Notes: generated from the letters alone by a model not told the origin. A DNA stretch of 64,000 nt from Gloeopeniophorella convolvens (GCA_022496205.1 WTXD01000029.1:124001-188000); one strand, 5' to 3'. Numbered from the stretch's first letter, positions 10,393-22,933 are shown. Program-made: numbers and translations.

Positions 10393-13300
10393 ATGCCCCC
10401 TGCTCTTCTCTCTGCTGCGCTTCTGTCTCGGATCTTGCCCAGGAAGGACCTGCAGGGTGATGCTCCGGACCCAGAGCGAAACTTGCAGGAGGCAGAGAAG
10501 GGGAGCTCGAGCAGTCCAGGCGAGGACCCGGACCAGACGCTCAATGAAGAAGGCCTCGAGGACCACGATCGCGATGACTTGGACGCTTTCGACGAACCGG
10601 ACGGCACAGGTGCAGATGAAGACGAGCCCCACCCGCGACAGCGTTCCCGTCGTGCCTCCTCCGTTGATACCTCGTCGTCATCGATAGCGACATTCGTCCG
10701 TCCTTCCCTCCCCGATTGGCTCGTCAAAACCAAAGAGCTACTCTTCGGAAGTCCTCATGACGACGAGGACTTTATTCCCAACTACCGCAAAACCCCTATC
10801 CTTTCCGGAAGCCTCATCCCCTTCGCCATCCTCCTCGAGATACCAGGCTTGACAGAGCACTGGTATGTCCGCACGGATGGCAATACGATTCTACAAATTC
10901 GCAAGAATCCTACAATACTGGATGCTGCTCTGGCATTCTCCATGGCGTCAGCAGTGCTCGCGAACGTCGCTCTCATATTCCGGTTCCTGGAGCGACGCGT
11001 CAAAGGGTGTACACTCGTTGCTATCATAGCGCTCACCCTACACGGTGTGTCCCATGCCCCAACGTTACGCCTAATGGTGCTCATGACGACTCATAGATCT
11101 GGTGAATATTGTGACTGTAATAACTTTTGGCGTCGAGCATCGTTTCAATGACGGCTTCACATATGGTGAAGCATATTGGATGACTGTATGCTCAACTATT
11201 GTATCAATTTTCACGAACGTTACTCTCATCTACGATCTCTACACAACGCCTAATTTCTCCAAGTCCGGTTCGTAGCTCTCTTGTCCCTCCTCTCAGCATT
11301 GTTGCTTACAAGCCTCTAGGGAGCGGCATCACACGCAAGCAACGCTCCCTCGTTATCATCACGATCATCTTCCTCACCTACGTCGCGCTCGGCGCGCTCA
11401 TTAGCTCGCTTATGATGTCTCTCACCTTCCTCAACGGCCTCTTCTTCACCATAGCAACGACATTAACCATTGGCTTTGGCGACATCGTGCCCGTGACTGC
11501 AGCGCAGCGCTCCGTCGTGTGCCTCTACTCCGCATTCGGCATCGTCATCCTCGGTGCTGCGGTGCGCCTCATATCGGAGGCCGTCATCGAAGGCCTGGAG
11601 ATCGGTTACCGCCAGCGCGTGCGTGCGTTCCGACGCCGCCGCGACGAGCGGAAACACGAACACGAGCAGACGCAGCGCTGGCGCGCCGTCATTGAGAGGC
11701 GCCTCACTGAGCGCGGGCTAGACACGTGGACGCCGGACGACACGGCTTTGCCACCTGTGCGCCCAACGCTGCGCCGCGGCGGGTCGAACTTCGCCGCACA
11801 GGCCATGCACCTCAATACGGAGGCTTTGCCGCCCGAGTCGCTGAAGGAGGCCGCGCAGGAGGCCGGCGTGTCGCTGGACAAGTTCGTCGGGCGTAAGTTC
11901 GGCCGGCGCATACGGCAGCATCATCACCCCCACCATCCCCACCAGCAGGACCAGTTGGATTCGCAGTCGGAGTCACAGCAACAGAAGGGCCCAGCGCAGG
12001 GCAGGGGGTCGGTGCCACTTGAGAATGCGTGGACGATCGATGATGGCGCGGCACAGATGCAGGATGCTCCGCCAAAGACGCATAGGTGGAACGCTGCATG
12101 GTGGGCAAGGACGTATGGCGTTCTGCGCAAAGCAAAGGAGGGCGAAGTCGTGCCGGACGGGAAGGAGGACCGCTGCGGCGAGGGGCTAGCGGCGGCGTAC
12201 ACGGACACGCTGCAGGCTCTTGAGAAGGACGAGCGGCGCTCGCTCTACATCAAGGTGCGTTGTTTCGGTTCGGGATTCTGCACTGGCTCATGGGTCGGGG
12301 CTCCTTAGCTTGGATTAGCATGGACTCTGTTTTTCACCTTCTGGACGGTGAGTCGTACGTTTCATCCCAATATGCTGCCCTCACACACACCTCGCAGATC
12401 GGCTCCCTCATCTTCTCTCAGACTGAAAACTGGGCATATGGCACTGCAATGTATTTCTGTGAGCCTGGGCATCCGCGTTGTCATGCTCCATTCTGACCAT
12501 TCTTACAAGGTTTTATCACGTTCACAACCATTGGATATGGCGATGTTGCACCGCAAACTGCCCTGGGACGCTCCATTTTCATCTTCTGGGCCCTGTTGGG
12601 GGTCGGTGCAATGACCATTCTCATTGCTGGTATGTTTACAGGGGCGAATGCAGTCCGTCCCACAGACTAACTTCAGGCCCTAGTCATCTCCGACGCTTTC
12701 TCATCGAAGTACCGCAGCGTGACGCACAGCAAAACCTTCGACCGCGCAGTCCGCAAGTACCGCCAGGGCAGGCGCAAGCCGCACCGTGACAACGTGAAAA
12801 ATTCCGCGTCGCGCTCCGGGCGGTCGCCTGCGCAGCTTGCGCCAGCGCTCCGGGCCAATCTCGCCAGGCTCTCTTCGCCCGAGGCGGCAGCACCAGCCCG
12901 TGCCTCGCTGCCTGCGCAGACGCTGACGGAAGCCGAGTCGCGCCTCCGCTCGCGCATGGAGCCGCTGCCTGCTATGATCCTCGAGGAGGTGCTCAAGCTA
13001 CGCGAGCACACGCGGTACTTCTTAGTCGCGAACGGGCACGCGGACGGACTAAGCTCGTATGCGGATCGACGGGGCAAAGACGGAATCACCCTTCCGCCGG
13101 AAAACGTGGTGCCGGAGGAGCTGAAGAAATTGCTCGATGAGATCGCGCAGGAAGAGGGATTCGGCGAGCGGCTGAAACAGGAGGTGTGGGACGACGACTA
13201 CGCGCGGAACGTGAGTTCCTTCTTTCTCTCGGGACCCTGTGTTCGGGCGAGTGCTCACGCCAAGGATGCCTGGTAGACGCTCTTCGTGCTTAGCTTGGAA

Positions 13301-13562
13301 AGTGAGTGCCTTGAATGGTGCCGTCCCGTCGGACAATACTGATCATGCATGCTTAGGGGGGATTCGGAAGATGATTGACGCTGCGGAACTTGCACTCGAG
13401 ACTCTTGCGGAGCGCGATCAGCTGCTCGCTACGGAGGAGCGCGAGGTGCAGAGGGAGACGTCTGGTGAGCAGGCGGGGGAAGCCGAGGAGCGCGCATCGT
13501 CTTACGAAGAGCGCGCGTCCGTCGCCGAGTCAGCCAAGTCGAAGCTTTCTGGGATGAAATAG
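10393..13562 (+). CDS. TOK-type two-pore outward-rectifier potassium channel
   Basis: This is a plasma-membrane potassium channel of the fungal TOK1 class, with two pore loops in one chain. Nine exons (10393-11044, 11097-11267, 11320-12254, 12309-12347, 12398-12458, 12510-12629, 12684-13210, 13277-13301, 13357-13562) give about 911 residues. Both selectivity filters are visible: TLTIGFGD in exon 3 and TTIGYGD in exon 6, split from its pore helix by introns. About eight hydrophobic segments fit the TOK topology. The N-terminus is acidic, Ser-rich and cytosolic. A linker of about 230 residues between the pores carries an HHHPHHPHQQ run, and the C-terminal tail is charged and coiled-coil-like. 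Yeast TOK1 is 691 residues, so the excess lies in these loops. It shares a promoter region with URA5. Confidence 0.92.
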
Positions 13563-13797
13563 AGACGGGCGTTCCGAACAGTGCCCTCGTATTCCCTCTA
13601 CCCTTTACCACGTTCTCCACGTTCGGGACGATTGTCTTGTATTTGCTAGGAGTACCTTGGTTCGATGATACCCAGAATTCATCCTTTTGGGCGCGGGAGC
13701 GGTCCTTATATGGAATGGATGCGGGCCAAACGGCAGGAGCGTGATAGCTTGCGGGGAAATCCGAGGCGAGTCGTCCTTGTCCCTTTGCAGAGCCCAA

Positions 13798-16623
13798 ATG
13801 GCCGCAGAGGCTGCCTTCAAGGACATCCCAGAGATCTTCGAGGTGCGAGCTCGCCGTGCAGCACAGCAAGTAGCCCTTCTGACGCCATTTCCGGTGCAGC
13901 TTGAACTCGGAGAGTCCCTCGTCGCACGCACCGAAGCCCTTTGTGCGTATCTCGCTCGCGGCCCGCCTCCACGTAGCCCTCTGACCGCCCCTCCAGCAAC
14001 CTTCCGCGAGCTCGGCCCTCCCGACCTCTGCCATGTCGTCAAGAGCACCGGTCGCGCGGGCCAGCGCGACGTGAGTGCCCCCTCCATCTCCCGCACCGCC
14101 AGCGCGTGCTAATCACGCCCCCCCGCCCCGCCGCAGCTCGGCTCGTACCACTACGTTTCGGGCATAGACACGTCCTCGTCCGCGTCGCTCGCGGCATACA
14201 TCAACTCCCTGACGTACTCCATTGAGGAGTCCCAGGCGTGGTTCTCCAAGGGGCCCGTCTGGAAGGTGAAGAACGGGTGCTTCTGGTGCGTGTCCGGATC
14301 GTGTTGGAGTTGCGCATGGCGCTGATAGTGCAACCCGTTACCTTTTCGCGCACTTCTCGCTTTGTTTGCGGGCGAAAGCTGCTTTGACGCGTTCTCGCGC
14401 GTGGACGTACGCGTGGACGTCAAAATTCCGGGAGGCGTAGTTGCCTATGTCATAGATCTTCGGGGGGAACGGTGCGTATGTATGACCACGGTCGTGGACG
14501 CATCTTTGATCCTTCGCATAGGCACGAGGCTACCCCTGAGATATGGCAAGAAACGTACCTCTCTGCCATCCTTCGTGCCATCCTCTACTCCGACGACCCG
14601 ACCTACTTCCTCGAAGCTTATCGCCGGCTAGAACCGATCTCAACACCTGATGCCGAACTGCGTTTCCTGCAGGCGGCAGAGGCCCTGTTCATGAAAGGTG
14701 CGCCTTTTGAAACGCTTTCACGGCGAGCCCGAGACTTATACGCATCATCTGTGGTCCTAGGGTGGCAGGTTGGGTCAGATCCTGAGATCCAGGTTGCGAC
14801 AGTTGTCTCAAATCACCTCACCGCTGGGATCGTCAAGTACTTTGGGGACAGCGGGCGGTGGCAGCATGCTGCTAACCTGTTCGAAAAACTTGCTGTTCGC
14901 GAGCCCGAGGTGGCCTCTCTATTAGCTCGAAGCTATATAGGCATGAGTAGGTACTCCCAAATTCCCGGGGCCAACCCGTACTGACAACCCGTAGATGAGG
15001 AGGTCAAGGCGGTGCAGATCATGGCCACAGCGATGAAGCAAACGCCACAGTCTTATCTCTTACTCCATACGCAATGCGACTTCCTGCGGAGCAAGGGCAA
15101 GCACGAATGGGCACTGAAGCTTGCCCGCCAAGCAGTGAACTGCGCACCTAGCGAGTTCGTGACCTGGGAAAAGCTTACGGACATCTACATCGACCTCGGG
15201 CAGTTCGAGTCGGTGCGTATCTCAGACATCCCTTCTATTCATTGGCACCAATACGCGCATACAGGCACTACTAACCCTCAACTCGTGTCCAATGTTCACT
15301 TTCAACGGACGCGACGCGCATCGCAACATCACCGCGGCACGCTTACATCTACCGATCAAAGCCGCCGTCGCCGAGATCCTGCCAGAGCGCGAAAAGACAG
15401 AAGACGACGAAGCAGATCCCGCGCTGCAGCGCCTGCCGGCACCCGGGCTGCGCGGCACATGGGCACGCGCCTACTCGCTGCTTACGCGTCTCGTGTCGCA
15501 GATCGGCTGGGACGAGCTGCTCAAGACGCGGAGTGCCGTGTTCGTCATGGAGGAGGAGTATCGGATGCAGAAGGCGCATGCGGACATCGCTGCGGTCACG
15601 CGGGACGACGCAGACGTAGACGACGATGCGTCGACGCGTGGCGTGCACGCACCGCCGTCCACCAGCCAAGTCGGCTCGCCCGTGTCGAGCGTCGGCCCCA
15701 GCCCCACGAGCCCGACAATCGCGCCAACCGAAGACGTAGAGAACTCCATACCCACCATCCGCATCTCGACCGAGTCTGCGCGCAACAGGGAGACTGCGGA
15801 GAGGGAGCAGGAGGCTGCTGCTGCCGCCGCGGCGAAGGTGAATGGCGCAGAAAAGGTAAACGGCGGGCCCGCAGTAGATGGGCCCAGACCGCCTGTGCAG
15901 GCGGCAGCGGGCGAATCAGATCAGGAAGGCGCAGAGAGTGCGCAGAGTGGCGGGCATGGCGTGCAGGAGGCTTTCTCTTTCAGCAACAAGCGCCTATGCG
16001 AGCGCTGGCTTGACAACCTGTTTATGGTGCTCTACGAGGTGAGGCAGCTTCAGGTACATCACTCCGCCGGTGGTCTGACGGCGCACAGGATCTGCGAGTC
16101 TGGACCATCTTCCGCGCTGAGGTCGCCCACTTCAAGACACAACACGTTGCATACCGCAAGACAGGCCTGGAGTGGGAGATCCTCGGTGACCTGGGCATTC
16201 GGTTGCATCACAAGGAGGAGGCGAAGGAAGCGTTTCAGCGGGCGTTGGATACGCCACGGTACTCCATCAAGCCATGGGCGAAACTGTTGGACATGTACGC
16301 GGACGAGGGAGACCTGACGCGCACGCTGCAGGCAGGGATACGTGTCGCTGCGTATCAGTATGGGGAGTACTCTGAGCTTGCGGTGCGTATCTGTTCCATG
16401 CCGTTATTCACGTGTGAGCGATCTCTGATCGGATGTTGGGATGTGGCGATCGCAGTACCCGACACAGATTGCGCGGTCCTTCTTCAAGCTCGAACAGATC
16501 CACGGGCACGCGAAAATATGGAACACGCTACTCAGCATGGGCCTCCCGGACCCCATCCTGCACGTCATGCAGGCGTACCTGCAGTACGGGCAGCGTTTCA
16601 AGGTGGAGGGCTTCGATTTCTGA
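13798..16623 (+). CDS. Chs5-Arf1-binding protein (ChAPs; BCH1/BUD7-like exomer subunit)
   Basis: ChAPs join Chs5 to form exomer, a trans-Golgi coat adaptor that sends chitin synthase and some other cargo to the cell surface. Eight exons (13798-14070, 14137-14285, 14379-14471, 14522-14946, 14995-15212, 15265-16038, 16089-16382, 16456-16623) give about 797 residues, near yeast Bch1/Bud7 length. Family blocks are FRELGPPDLCHVVKS, YHYVSGIDTSSSAS, FSRVDVRVDVKIPG, a TPR-rich middle (AVQIMATAMKQTP.., ALKLARQAVNCAP) and a C-terminal IARSFFKLEQIHGHAKIW. A low-complexity insert of about 170 residues (Ser/Thr/Pro, then Ala/Glu) lies before FSFSNKRLCERWLDNLF. The true start could be further upstream (an in-frame Met is at 13687). 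The gene ends at FKVEGFDF. Confidence 0.9.
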
Positions 16624-16917
16624 GGCGGCGGCGGTGCCGTCAAGTTCACATGCGTGTCGTGCCGCGTCTTCGTTCCGTTCTCGTCATCTCCTCCCGTTTG
16701 TTCCCCTTCCTCTTGACGTCCTGGCGTGTGCGTGCTGCGTAAAATGATATCCTTAAGTTATAAGATGGCAGGGTTGCGCAGAGCGGAGGCGTAACCGGAC
16801 ACGCGGTGCAATCGAGTGGTGAGCGTCACCCGAATTGGGCCTAAGTTCAGTCGGATCCAAGTTGCCGGAGCCCCTTTCCCGTCTTCTTCCCCAACACCCA
16901 TCCTCGCTCTCTACTTC

Positions 16918-16940
16918 CGTCGTCATCGTCATCGTCATCG
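16918..16940 (+). repeat. Short CGTCAT trinucleotide-type microsatellite
   Basis: CGT/CAT units repeat about three to four times just before the CCDC6-like start codon, in the predicted 5' leader. Confidence 0.4.
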
Positions 16941-16979
16941 CACCCCGCCCGTCCTCGCTCTGCGTCACGTCCCTCAACG

Positions 16980-18199
16980 ATGTCACTCTCGCCACCCGTC
17001 CGAAGACTCTCCAGCGCGAGCAGCGGCGGCAGCAGTAAGCGTGAGGAGGATCTCATAAACGCCTACGAAGCGGAGGAGGAGCGCATCATCAATGTGCTCT
17101 CGCGCAAGCTCGAAAAAGTACGCCTCGCTATGCGGTTTGGGTGGCACTATATGCTAAGGTGACATTTGCCATCCCATAGCTCCAGGAAGAGAAGATCGAG
17201 CTGGAAAACGTCCTTGAGGCCGAGTCAGAGTCACATGTGAACCGCCTCTCCCGCGAGCTCTCGGCGCTACGGCTCGCACAGCAGCTCGTCGCGCAGCAGA
17301 ACGGCAATGTGAACGGCGATGGCGCACAGTCGCCCACGCTATACCGCTTACCGAACCCGGGCTCCGACGAACTGCTCGAGGCTATGCGCCGCGAGAACGA
17401 GCAACTGCGGGGCCGCTTGGTGGATACAGAGCGCGAGTTCATCCGAATAACGCGGCTTAATGACATATACAGGGAGGAGCTGATCCAGCACCGGGGGCGG
17501 GTGCGCATATTCATTCGCATCGTCTCGTTCCTTACTGAAGGCATCAATGCGTAGCTCGGGCTCCCGGTCGACAACCTCATCGGCCTGTCTGTGCACGACC
17601 CCTACTCGCAGCCCACCCACCGCCGCTCCTTCTCTAACACCTCCCCGTCCACCTCGATCGCGCTCCCTATCGCCGCACACGCCATACGCGCCTCGCCGAG
17701 CGTCGCGATCCCGCGCCCGCCGTCGCAGATCCACCGCCCGGCGAACGCGACGTCCGAGTCGACGACCCCGCTCTCGCGCTCGCCGTCGTCCGCGTCTGAC
17801 TCGCCGTACCTCTCGCCGTCGCTTTCGACGCACCCCGCGAGCTTTGCAACGGCCGCGACGACGCCGCCGTCGTCCGCGCCGCGTGCGCCGCCGACAGTCG
17901 CGCCGCAGCCGCTCTCGTACCCGTCCGTGCCGCCGCCGTCGCTGTCTTCATCTTATGCGGGGCCCGACTCGCCCGTCCTCGAGCCGCGTGGGAGCCGCTG
18001 GCGCCACGGCTCCGTGCACGACCTGCGCCGCGCGAGCCGCAGCGGCTCGCGGCACGGGAGCGTCGAGCGCGGCGCGCGCGTCGCGGAGACGGGCCAGCTG
18101 GTGCCGCGCAGCCGCGCGGGGAGCATAGCGCCCGGCGTAAATGGGGCTGCTGCGCCTGGGGCAACGTCGCCCGAATTCGGGCTGTCGCCGCCGTCGTGA
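16980..18199 (+). CDS. CCDC6-like (DUF2046) coiled-coil protein
   Basis: Three exons (16980-17117, 17180-17500, 17555-18199) give about 367 residues. The first 130 are coiled coil with the signature EEERIINVLSRKLEKL..EKIELENVLEAESE..VNRLSREL. This is strikingly close to the repeated EEEF..N.L.RKL..EK..LE..LE.E.E..VN.L pattern of animal CCDC6. A linker DELLEAMRRENEQLRGRL and the block RGRLGLPVDNLIGLSVHDPY follow. The rest is Ser/Pro-rich and disordered, with possible phospho-sites such as RRSFSNTSPS. Animal CCDC6 is a pro-apoptotic nuclear and cytosolic regulator; the fungal role is unknown. The GC-rich C-terminal half yields long spurious frames on both strands. Confidence 0.8.
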
Positions 18200-19653
18200 G
18201 AGCCTGGGATGCGGGCGCGATGGACGCCAGCGATGTTCTGTTTCAATCATGCGGGGGTCGCGCTCCCTTGTTTCCTGGGCTCCCTAGTTGCCTACTCCCT
18301 TTCGCCCCTGGCCGTGACGCGTGACGAGTCGTGAGATAGTTGTACCAATGGTTTGTACACTAGCAGATGTTAACATTGAAACTATGCTCGGTGGAATCAT
18401 AATTCTTTTTGTCCTTGTGATGTGCACACCCGAGTGCCGCGTACTCTAAGGCCTAACGGTGGCGCGGGGTATTGCCAACTGATATTAAACACTACTTACA
18501 GACAACTGCTGAGGCCCCCAGCGACCGCGAGGCTCTGAGCACATGATCTTGCTGACCACGTGCTGCGACGCTCGCAACAGAGCTCTTCGCTTCCGAGTCG
18601 TCGCCTCCCAGTGCCATCGTCTCGAACTTCTTGTTTTTCGCCCTGGGCCTTTTCAGCGATTTCTACTTATTTCTCTGATGTGTCGACCGGAGCCAACCGC
18701 ACCCGGCTCTGAATCTTGTTACAAGGTGCCTGTGGCCACCGTTCGAGCCCCTTGACTTCCAGGCACTGCAAAGTCAGGACCGACGTTCACGGGCCCATTC
18801 GCGATCTCCCTGCGATTTGTGTCGAAGGTTTCTCCTGCAAGAGTCAGCAACGGGTATGCCAGTCTCTCCGTACAATGCCCTCTCAATCGCCCTGGGTTCA
18901 TTGGGTCGTGATCATCAAGCACTTCGGTGGGCTCGGCATGCTTTGGCCCAATCCTCCGGTGGTTACCTGATGGCATCTCTGGTACAGGCACCTCCGGTCG
19001 CGGTCACCGTTTTCGGGCCCCCTGCAGAGCGTGCGTACGATGCATAGCATGCTCGATGCCACGGCATTGCTCGGGCCCACAATGTTCACCCGGCCTATTA
19101 GTGGCTACCTCTAGCCCTTAGCTGCAGCCGGATACGGGAGGAAAGTCACAGCTCGGCAGCACCCCACGCACGAGCGTAAGAGGTCGCGTTCAAGACATAC
19201 AGGACCTGGGCTGAGCCAGACAGCGGCGTGTGCTGGGATTTCCCTGGCGATCGGACTTTTTGTCGGCCTCAGGCTTCTCGCTGGTATCTTGAAAAAACAC
19301 CGAAGCTCCTGCCTGGGTTCCGCGCAAGGCTCCACCGCCCCGTTCTTGCAGCACCGTGGGTTTTTACCTTTGCGATATGCATCGAGTGCAGCGCATCGTG
19401 AGGGCAAGCGTGTTCACTTCTTCAGGGAGACCTGTGACGACCGCGTGGCTGCGCCGGCGCCATTTGTGCTGCGCAGCCGGCGAGATTGCTTCCTCCGGGC
19501 CTTGCGCAGTTGGATCCTCGAACTTAACGCCGAGCCGTAGCAATATCGGCCGTAACGTCGGCGTAGAACAGCATGTCTACTTAAGGATGTCAAGGAGCCC
19601 CAAAGCGGACAAGTCTCTAGCCAAACGCGCGAGCTCCCCTCAGCCTCATCACA
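18200..19653. other. Intergenic, 1.45 kb, no gene supported
   Basis: It holds the 3' flank of the CCDC6-like gene and the promoter of the SDR gene. Open frames are short, unspliced and without motifs. I see no RNA gene and no terminal repeats. A small spliced gene cannot be ruled out. Confidence 0.5.
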
Positions 19654-20911
19654 ATGTCAGAGAAGCGCTACAGCACTTTCAGCCAGCTATTCCCGCCGAA
19701 GCCCAAGTGGACCTCGGCGGATGTTCCGGACCAGACGGGCAAAACCGTCATCATCACCGGAGGCAATGGAGGGATTGGGAAGGAGACTGCCCGGGTACGC
19801 CCTGAGCGCCTGTGCAGATCCTTTCATGTGCTTATACCCTATGGTCTTTCAGGCACTGTTGTCCAAGGGCGCAAAGGTGTACATCGCCGCGCGGTCGGAA
19901 GACAAGACCAAGCAAGTCATCGCAGAACTACAGCAACTCACGGGGAAGCAGTCTGTGTTCTTCCTCAAGCTCGACCTTGCGGACCTCCCCTCCATCAAGG
20001 CTGCGGCAGCAGAGTTCTTGACCAAAGAATCTGAGTTACATACGCTGTATAATAATGGGTGAGCGACGGTTCCTCGGTGATCCGATGACACGCTAACAGT
20101 TACACGGCGCTTCCGCAACATAACATTGTTTGATATCAATGCAGTGGTATCATGACCCCGTCAATAGAGCTCGTAACGGAGCAAGGTTATGACGCCCAGT
20201 TCGGAACCAATGTCCTCGGTGAGCATCAACGTCATGAACTGGCAGCATCTTAGACTCACACTGCACGACGCAGGCCATTTTTACTTCACCAATCAGTTGC
20301 TGCCCATCCTCATTGCTACTGCGCGAAGCTCTTCACCTGGGACAGTGCGGGTGGTGAACGTGAGCTCTGTGGGCCATACGGCAGCCAAAGGAATCGAGTG
20401 GAAGACGCTTGCTCGTGGGACAGAGTCTCTAACTGCCCGCAGGAGCCTGGGGCCAGAGGCCCTGTATAATCAGAGCAAGCTGGTAGGTACATGTCGCGTC
20501 TCGTTTCCCATTTGATTGAGGACTTTTTCAGGGCAACATTCTGTTCTCCAACGGGTTGGCTCGTCGGCACGGGGGTGACGGCATAGTCTCTATTTCTCTG
20601 CATCCGGGAGGTATCAAGACGGATCTCATGCGCAACTCGGGCGCTGTTGCCCGTGCCGCAGCGGCAGTCCTTCTCCATGATGTTTCGTACGGCGCAATCA
20701 CCTCATTGTATGCTGGGACTGCACTCCCTGCAGCGGAGCTCAACGGGAAGGTGCAGAGTTATTCCTACATCGTCGTACCCGAGGGTCGGCTGACGCCGCA
20801 TAGTTTTTGACAGCGTGGGCGCGTCTGGCGCTTCCAAGCAAGGAAGCCCTTGATGTCGACCTCGAACAGCGTTTGTGGGAGTGGTGCGAAGAGCAAGTAA
20901 GGGCTATCTGA
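19654..20911 (+). CDS. Short-chain dehydrogenase/reductase (intact copy)
   Basis: An NAD(P)-dependent oxidoreductase of the classical-type, retinol-dehydrogenase-like SDR group common in agaricomycetes; substrate unknown. Six exons (19654-19794, 19853-20058, 20145-20218, 20274-20482, 20532-20750, 20804-20911) give 318 residues. Visible are the cofactor motif TGGNGGIGKETA (TGxxxGxG), the DLADLPSI acidic block, LYNNGGIM in place of the usual NNAG, the catalytic serine region VVNVSSVGH and the active-site YNQSK (YxxxK), then LHPGGIKTDL. The C-terminus ends in LWEWCEEQV. No signal peptide or membrane anchor is seen. A broken paralog with the same intron positions lies at 26934-28166. The SnoaL-like gene follows about 930 bp downstream on the same strand. 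Confidence 0.9.
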
Positions 20912-21839
20912 ACGGTACTTTTTTGATCCCGTGAGGCACGTCATGGAAGACGAATGTTCTGTAAGGCTCATACGCTCGACTGACATTTACAATGGCAACC
21001 GTCTCTCCCGGGTTGTGTACGCAGCTTCTGTCCCCACTTCAACGTTCAACTGACGTGTTGGTGGTCAGCCCTTACTGCCGGTGGTCCCGACAGCCACGAA
21101 TGATGACTATCTAGTACTTACTTTGCCGCTTCTCTTTGACGTTTACACGCTTAGAACATTCTTCGTGTCCTATGCACAGCTCAGTCAACTGGGCTTCCCG
21201 GCTTCATTTATTATCTGAGCGATTATTCAACGCAACTGTGCGGAGAACCATTCTCACGAAGAAAATTGGCCCGGGTATCGCGCAGAATTACACCGTATCT
21301 GCGTTGTAGGGGTCGTTGCGCCTGCCCAGAGCCGCGCACGTGCTACCATAAGGCTACGAGTACGGAGGAAGGTGGGTCAGTGTCTATGGCGTTCGTGGTA
21401 GTAATTGACCAGTCTTTCAGCCTTCAGGTCTATCATTGCCGTGCCGCACTGACAGCTGCTGTTGACAGCAGACATACTTATGATTCTCGGCAGGTGTTAA
21501 GCCGCGGTCCAGCAGGCGCCACCGCAATCCCGTATCTCCAGAAGGGAAATTACAAGGCTGGTCAGCTTCGGGTAAATGTAGGTCGGTAACTTCATTAACC
21601 AAGTGCGGTTATTGAATGTACCAGTGCAGAACTCAGACAACATTCATACCGCCCACAGGCTTGTGAATCATAGCACCTTAGGACCTGTGGAAGCCGACTC
21701 GGGCACGTCTGGTCGAAGGCAAGCGAGAGCCCAGGTAAGATATCTTCGGCTCACCGCAGGCTCCCTAGTGATATAAAAGCCATCCCACAATGATCTGCTA
21801 GACCAGAGAACTCATCCACACGATCATCACAGCAACACA
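20912..21839. other. Intergenic with TATA box of SnoaL-like copy 2
   Basis: No gene is supported in this 0.93 kb stretch between the SDR and the second SnoaL-like gene. ATATAAAAG at 21771-21779 lies about 65 bp before the ATG and is the likely TATA box. Confidence 0.55.
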
Positions 21840-22409
21840 ATGTCTGAACTCTTCAAAGCTCCCGAGCATCCTTCTCCCCAGCTGAAGGTCGTGCTGCAGT
21901 ATCTGGACTGCCTTTCCACTTGGAACTTCGACCACCTCAGCAAGCTCACCACCGACGGCTTCACCCAGACGACGCTCCCGTCGTCCCTCAAGGTGGCGGT
22001 CAGGAGCAAAGCCGACGATCTCAGCTTCCTGAAGCAGCTCCAGGAACAACTGGGAGGATCCAACTTGCAGGTCAGCAAGCAGCACATCTCACATGATGGT
22101 TCTAGCAGCTGACCTCGTCATCCTAGATCACTATTTACGAAGTTAACGAGGGCAATAACAAGGTTTGGGCCCACGTACGCATCAAGCTCTGAAAATACTA
22201 TCACCATGCGCTGAAAGCTTACTCTTCGCTAATAGATCTTGCTGCACGGGCAGTCCCCGAGCGGCGTCACGCTCAACGTCGAGTGCATCTACCTGTTCAC
22301 ATTTGGAGAGGGGTATCACTCGGACAAGGTGATTGGCGTGAAGGACTTCACGGACAGTGCGGCTATGGCCGCGTTCAGCTCTCCCGCGCCTGCCAGTGCT
22401 ACTGCATAA
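21840..22409 (+). CDS. Small SnoaL/NTF2-like protein (copy 2)
   Basis: Three exons (21840-22070, 22127-22174, 22236-22409) give 150 residues starting MSELFKAPEH. It aligns along its length with copy 1 at 6413-6968: YLDCLSTWNFDHLSKLTTDGF..TLPSSL, ITIYEVNEG..KVWAH, then NVECIYLFTFGEG and KVIGVKDFTDS. Exons 1 and 2 match copy 1 in length; exon 3 is 24 nt longer, mainly through an insertion LLHGQSPSGV. The likely fold is SnoaL/NTF2-like; the substrate or partner is unknown. A strong TATA box at 21771-21779 suggests a regulated or highly expressed promoter. The Ala/Pro-rich C-terminal tail is shared by both copies. Confidence 0.78.
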
Positions 22410-22933
22410 GCGCCACAGAGCCTTTGAAGGATGCCGGATATCCATAGATTTGATATATGTTCTCTTTTTGGTTCAACAACTGCATGCATGTTGATTTTGG
22501 CCTCGGGTCTCGAGGTTTCAGCTTCGCGGACCGTGCATCAACTCAACAAGTCCTCAGGGATTTGTATCAGTAAGGGCAGAAAGCGTCGAAAGCCCGCTGA
22601 TTGTGAAGATCGAGTACACTGACTACGCGCAAGTTGCAAAGGTTCATCGTGGCATCTCTGGTCACTGCGCCTGGTGTATGTCCAAATTTATTTTTGGATT
22701 GATCCAATCGCCTCCGCTAAGCACCCGATAGACGAAGTGCGGGTCAACGCAGTGGAGATGGCCAGGTCGATACCTCACTTAAGTTGAAGCTCGCTTCGGA
22801 TGTTCTACCAGCGCCGGAGCGAGAGCGTCCGGAAGAACAGATGCCAGACATGTCAACGCGACTTTATTCATAACTACAACACCTTTTCTGCAAATGGACA
22901 CAAACTTCTGAATCAAGATAGCACTCGTGGAGC
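22410..22933. other. Intergenic between converging genes
   Basis: This 0.5 kb holds the 3' flanks of the SnoaL-like gene (+) and helicase 1 (-). No coding signal was seen. Confidence 0.5.

Noticed and set aside
17547..18164. Arg/Ser-rich open frames on both strands over the CCDC6-like 3' half
   Set aside because: Shadows of the GC-rich Ser/Pro-rich coding frame; composition only, no motif.
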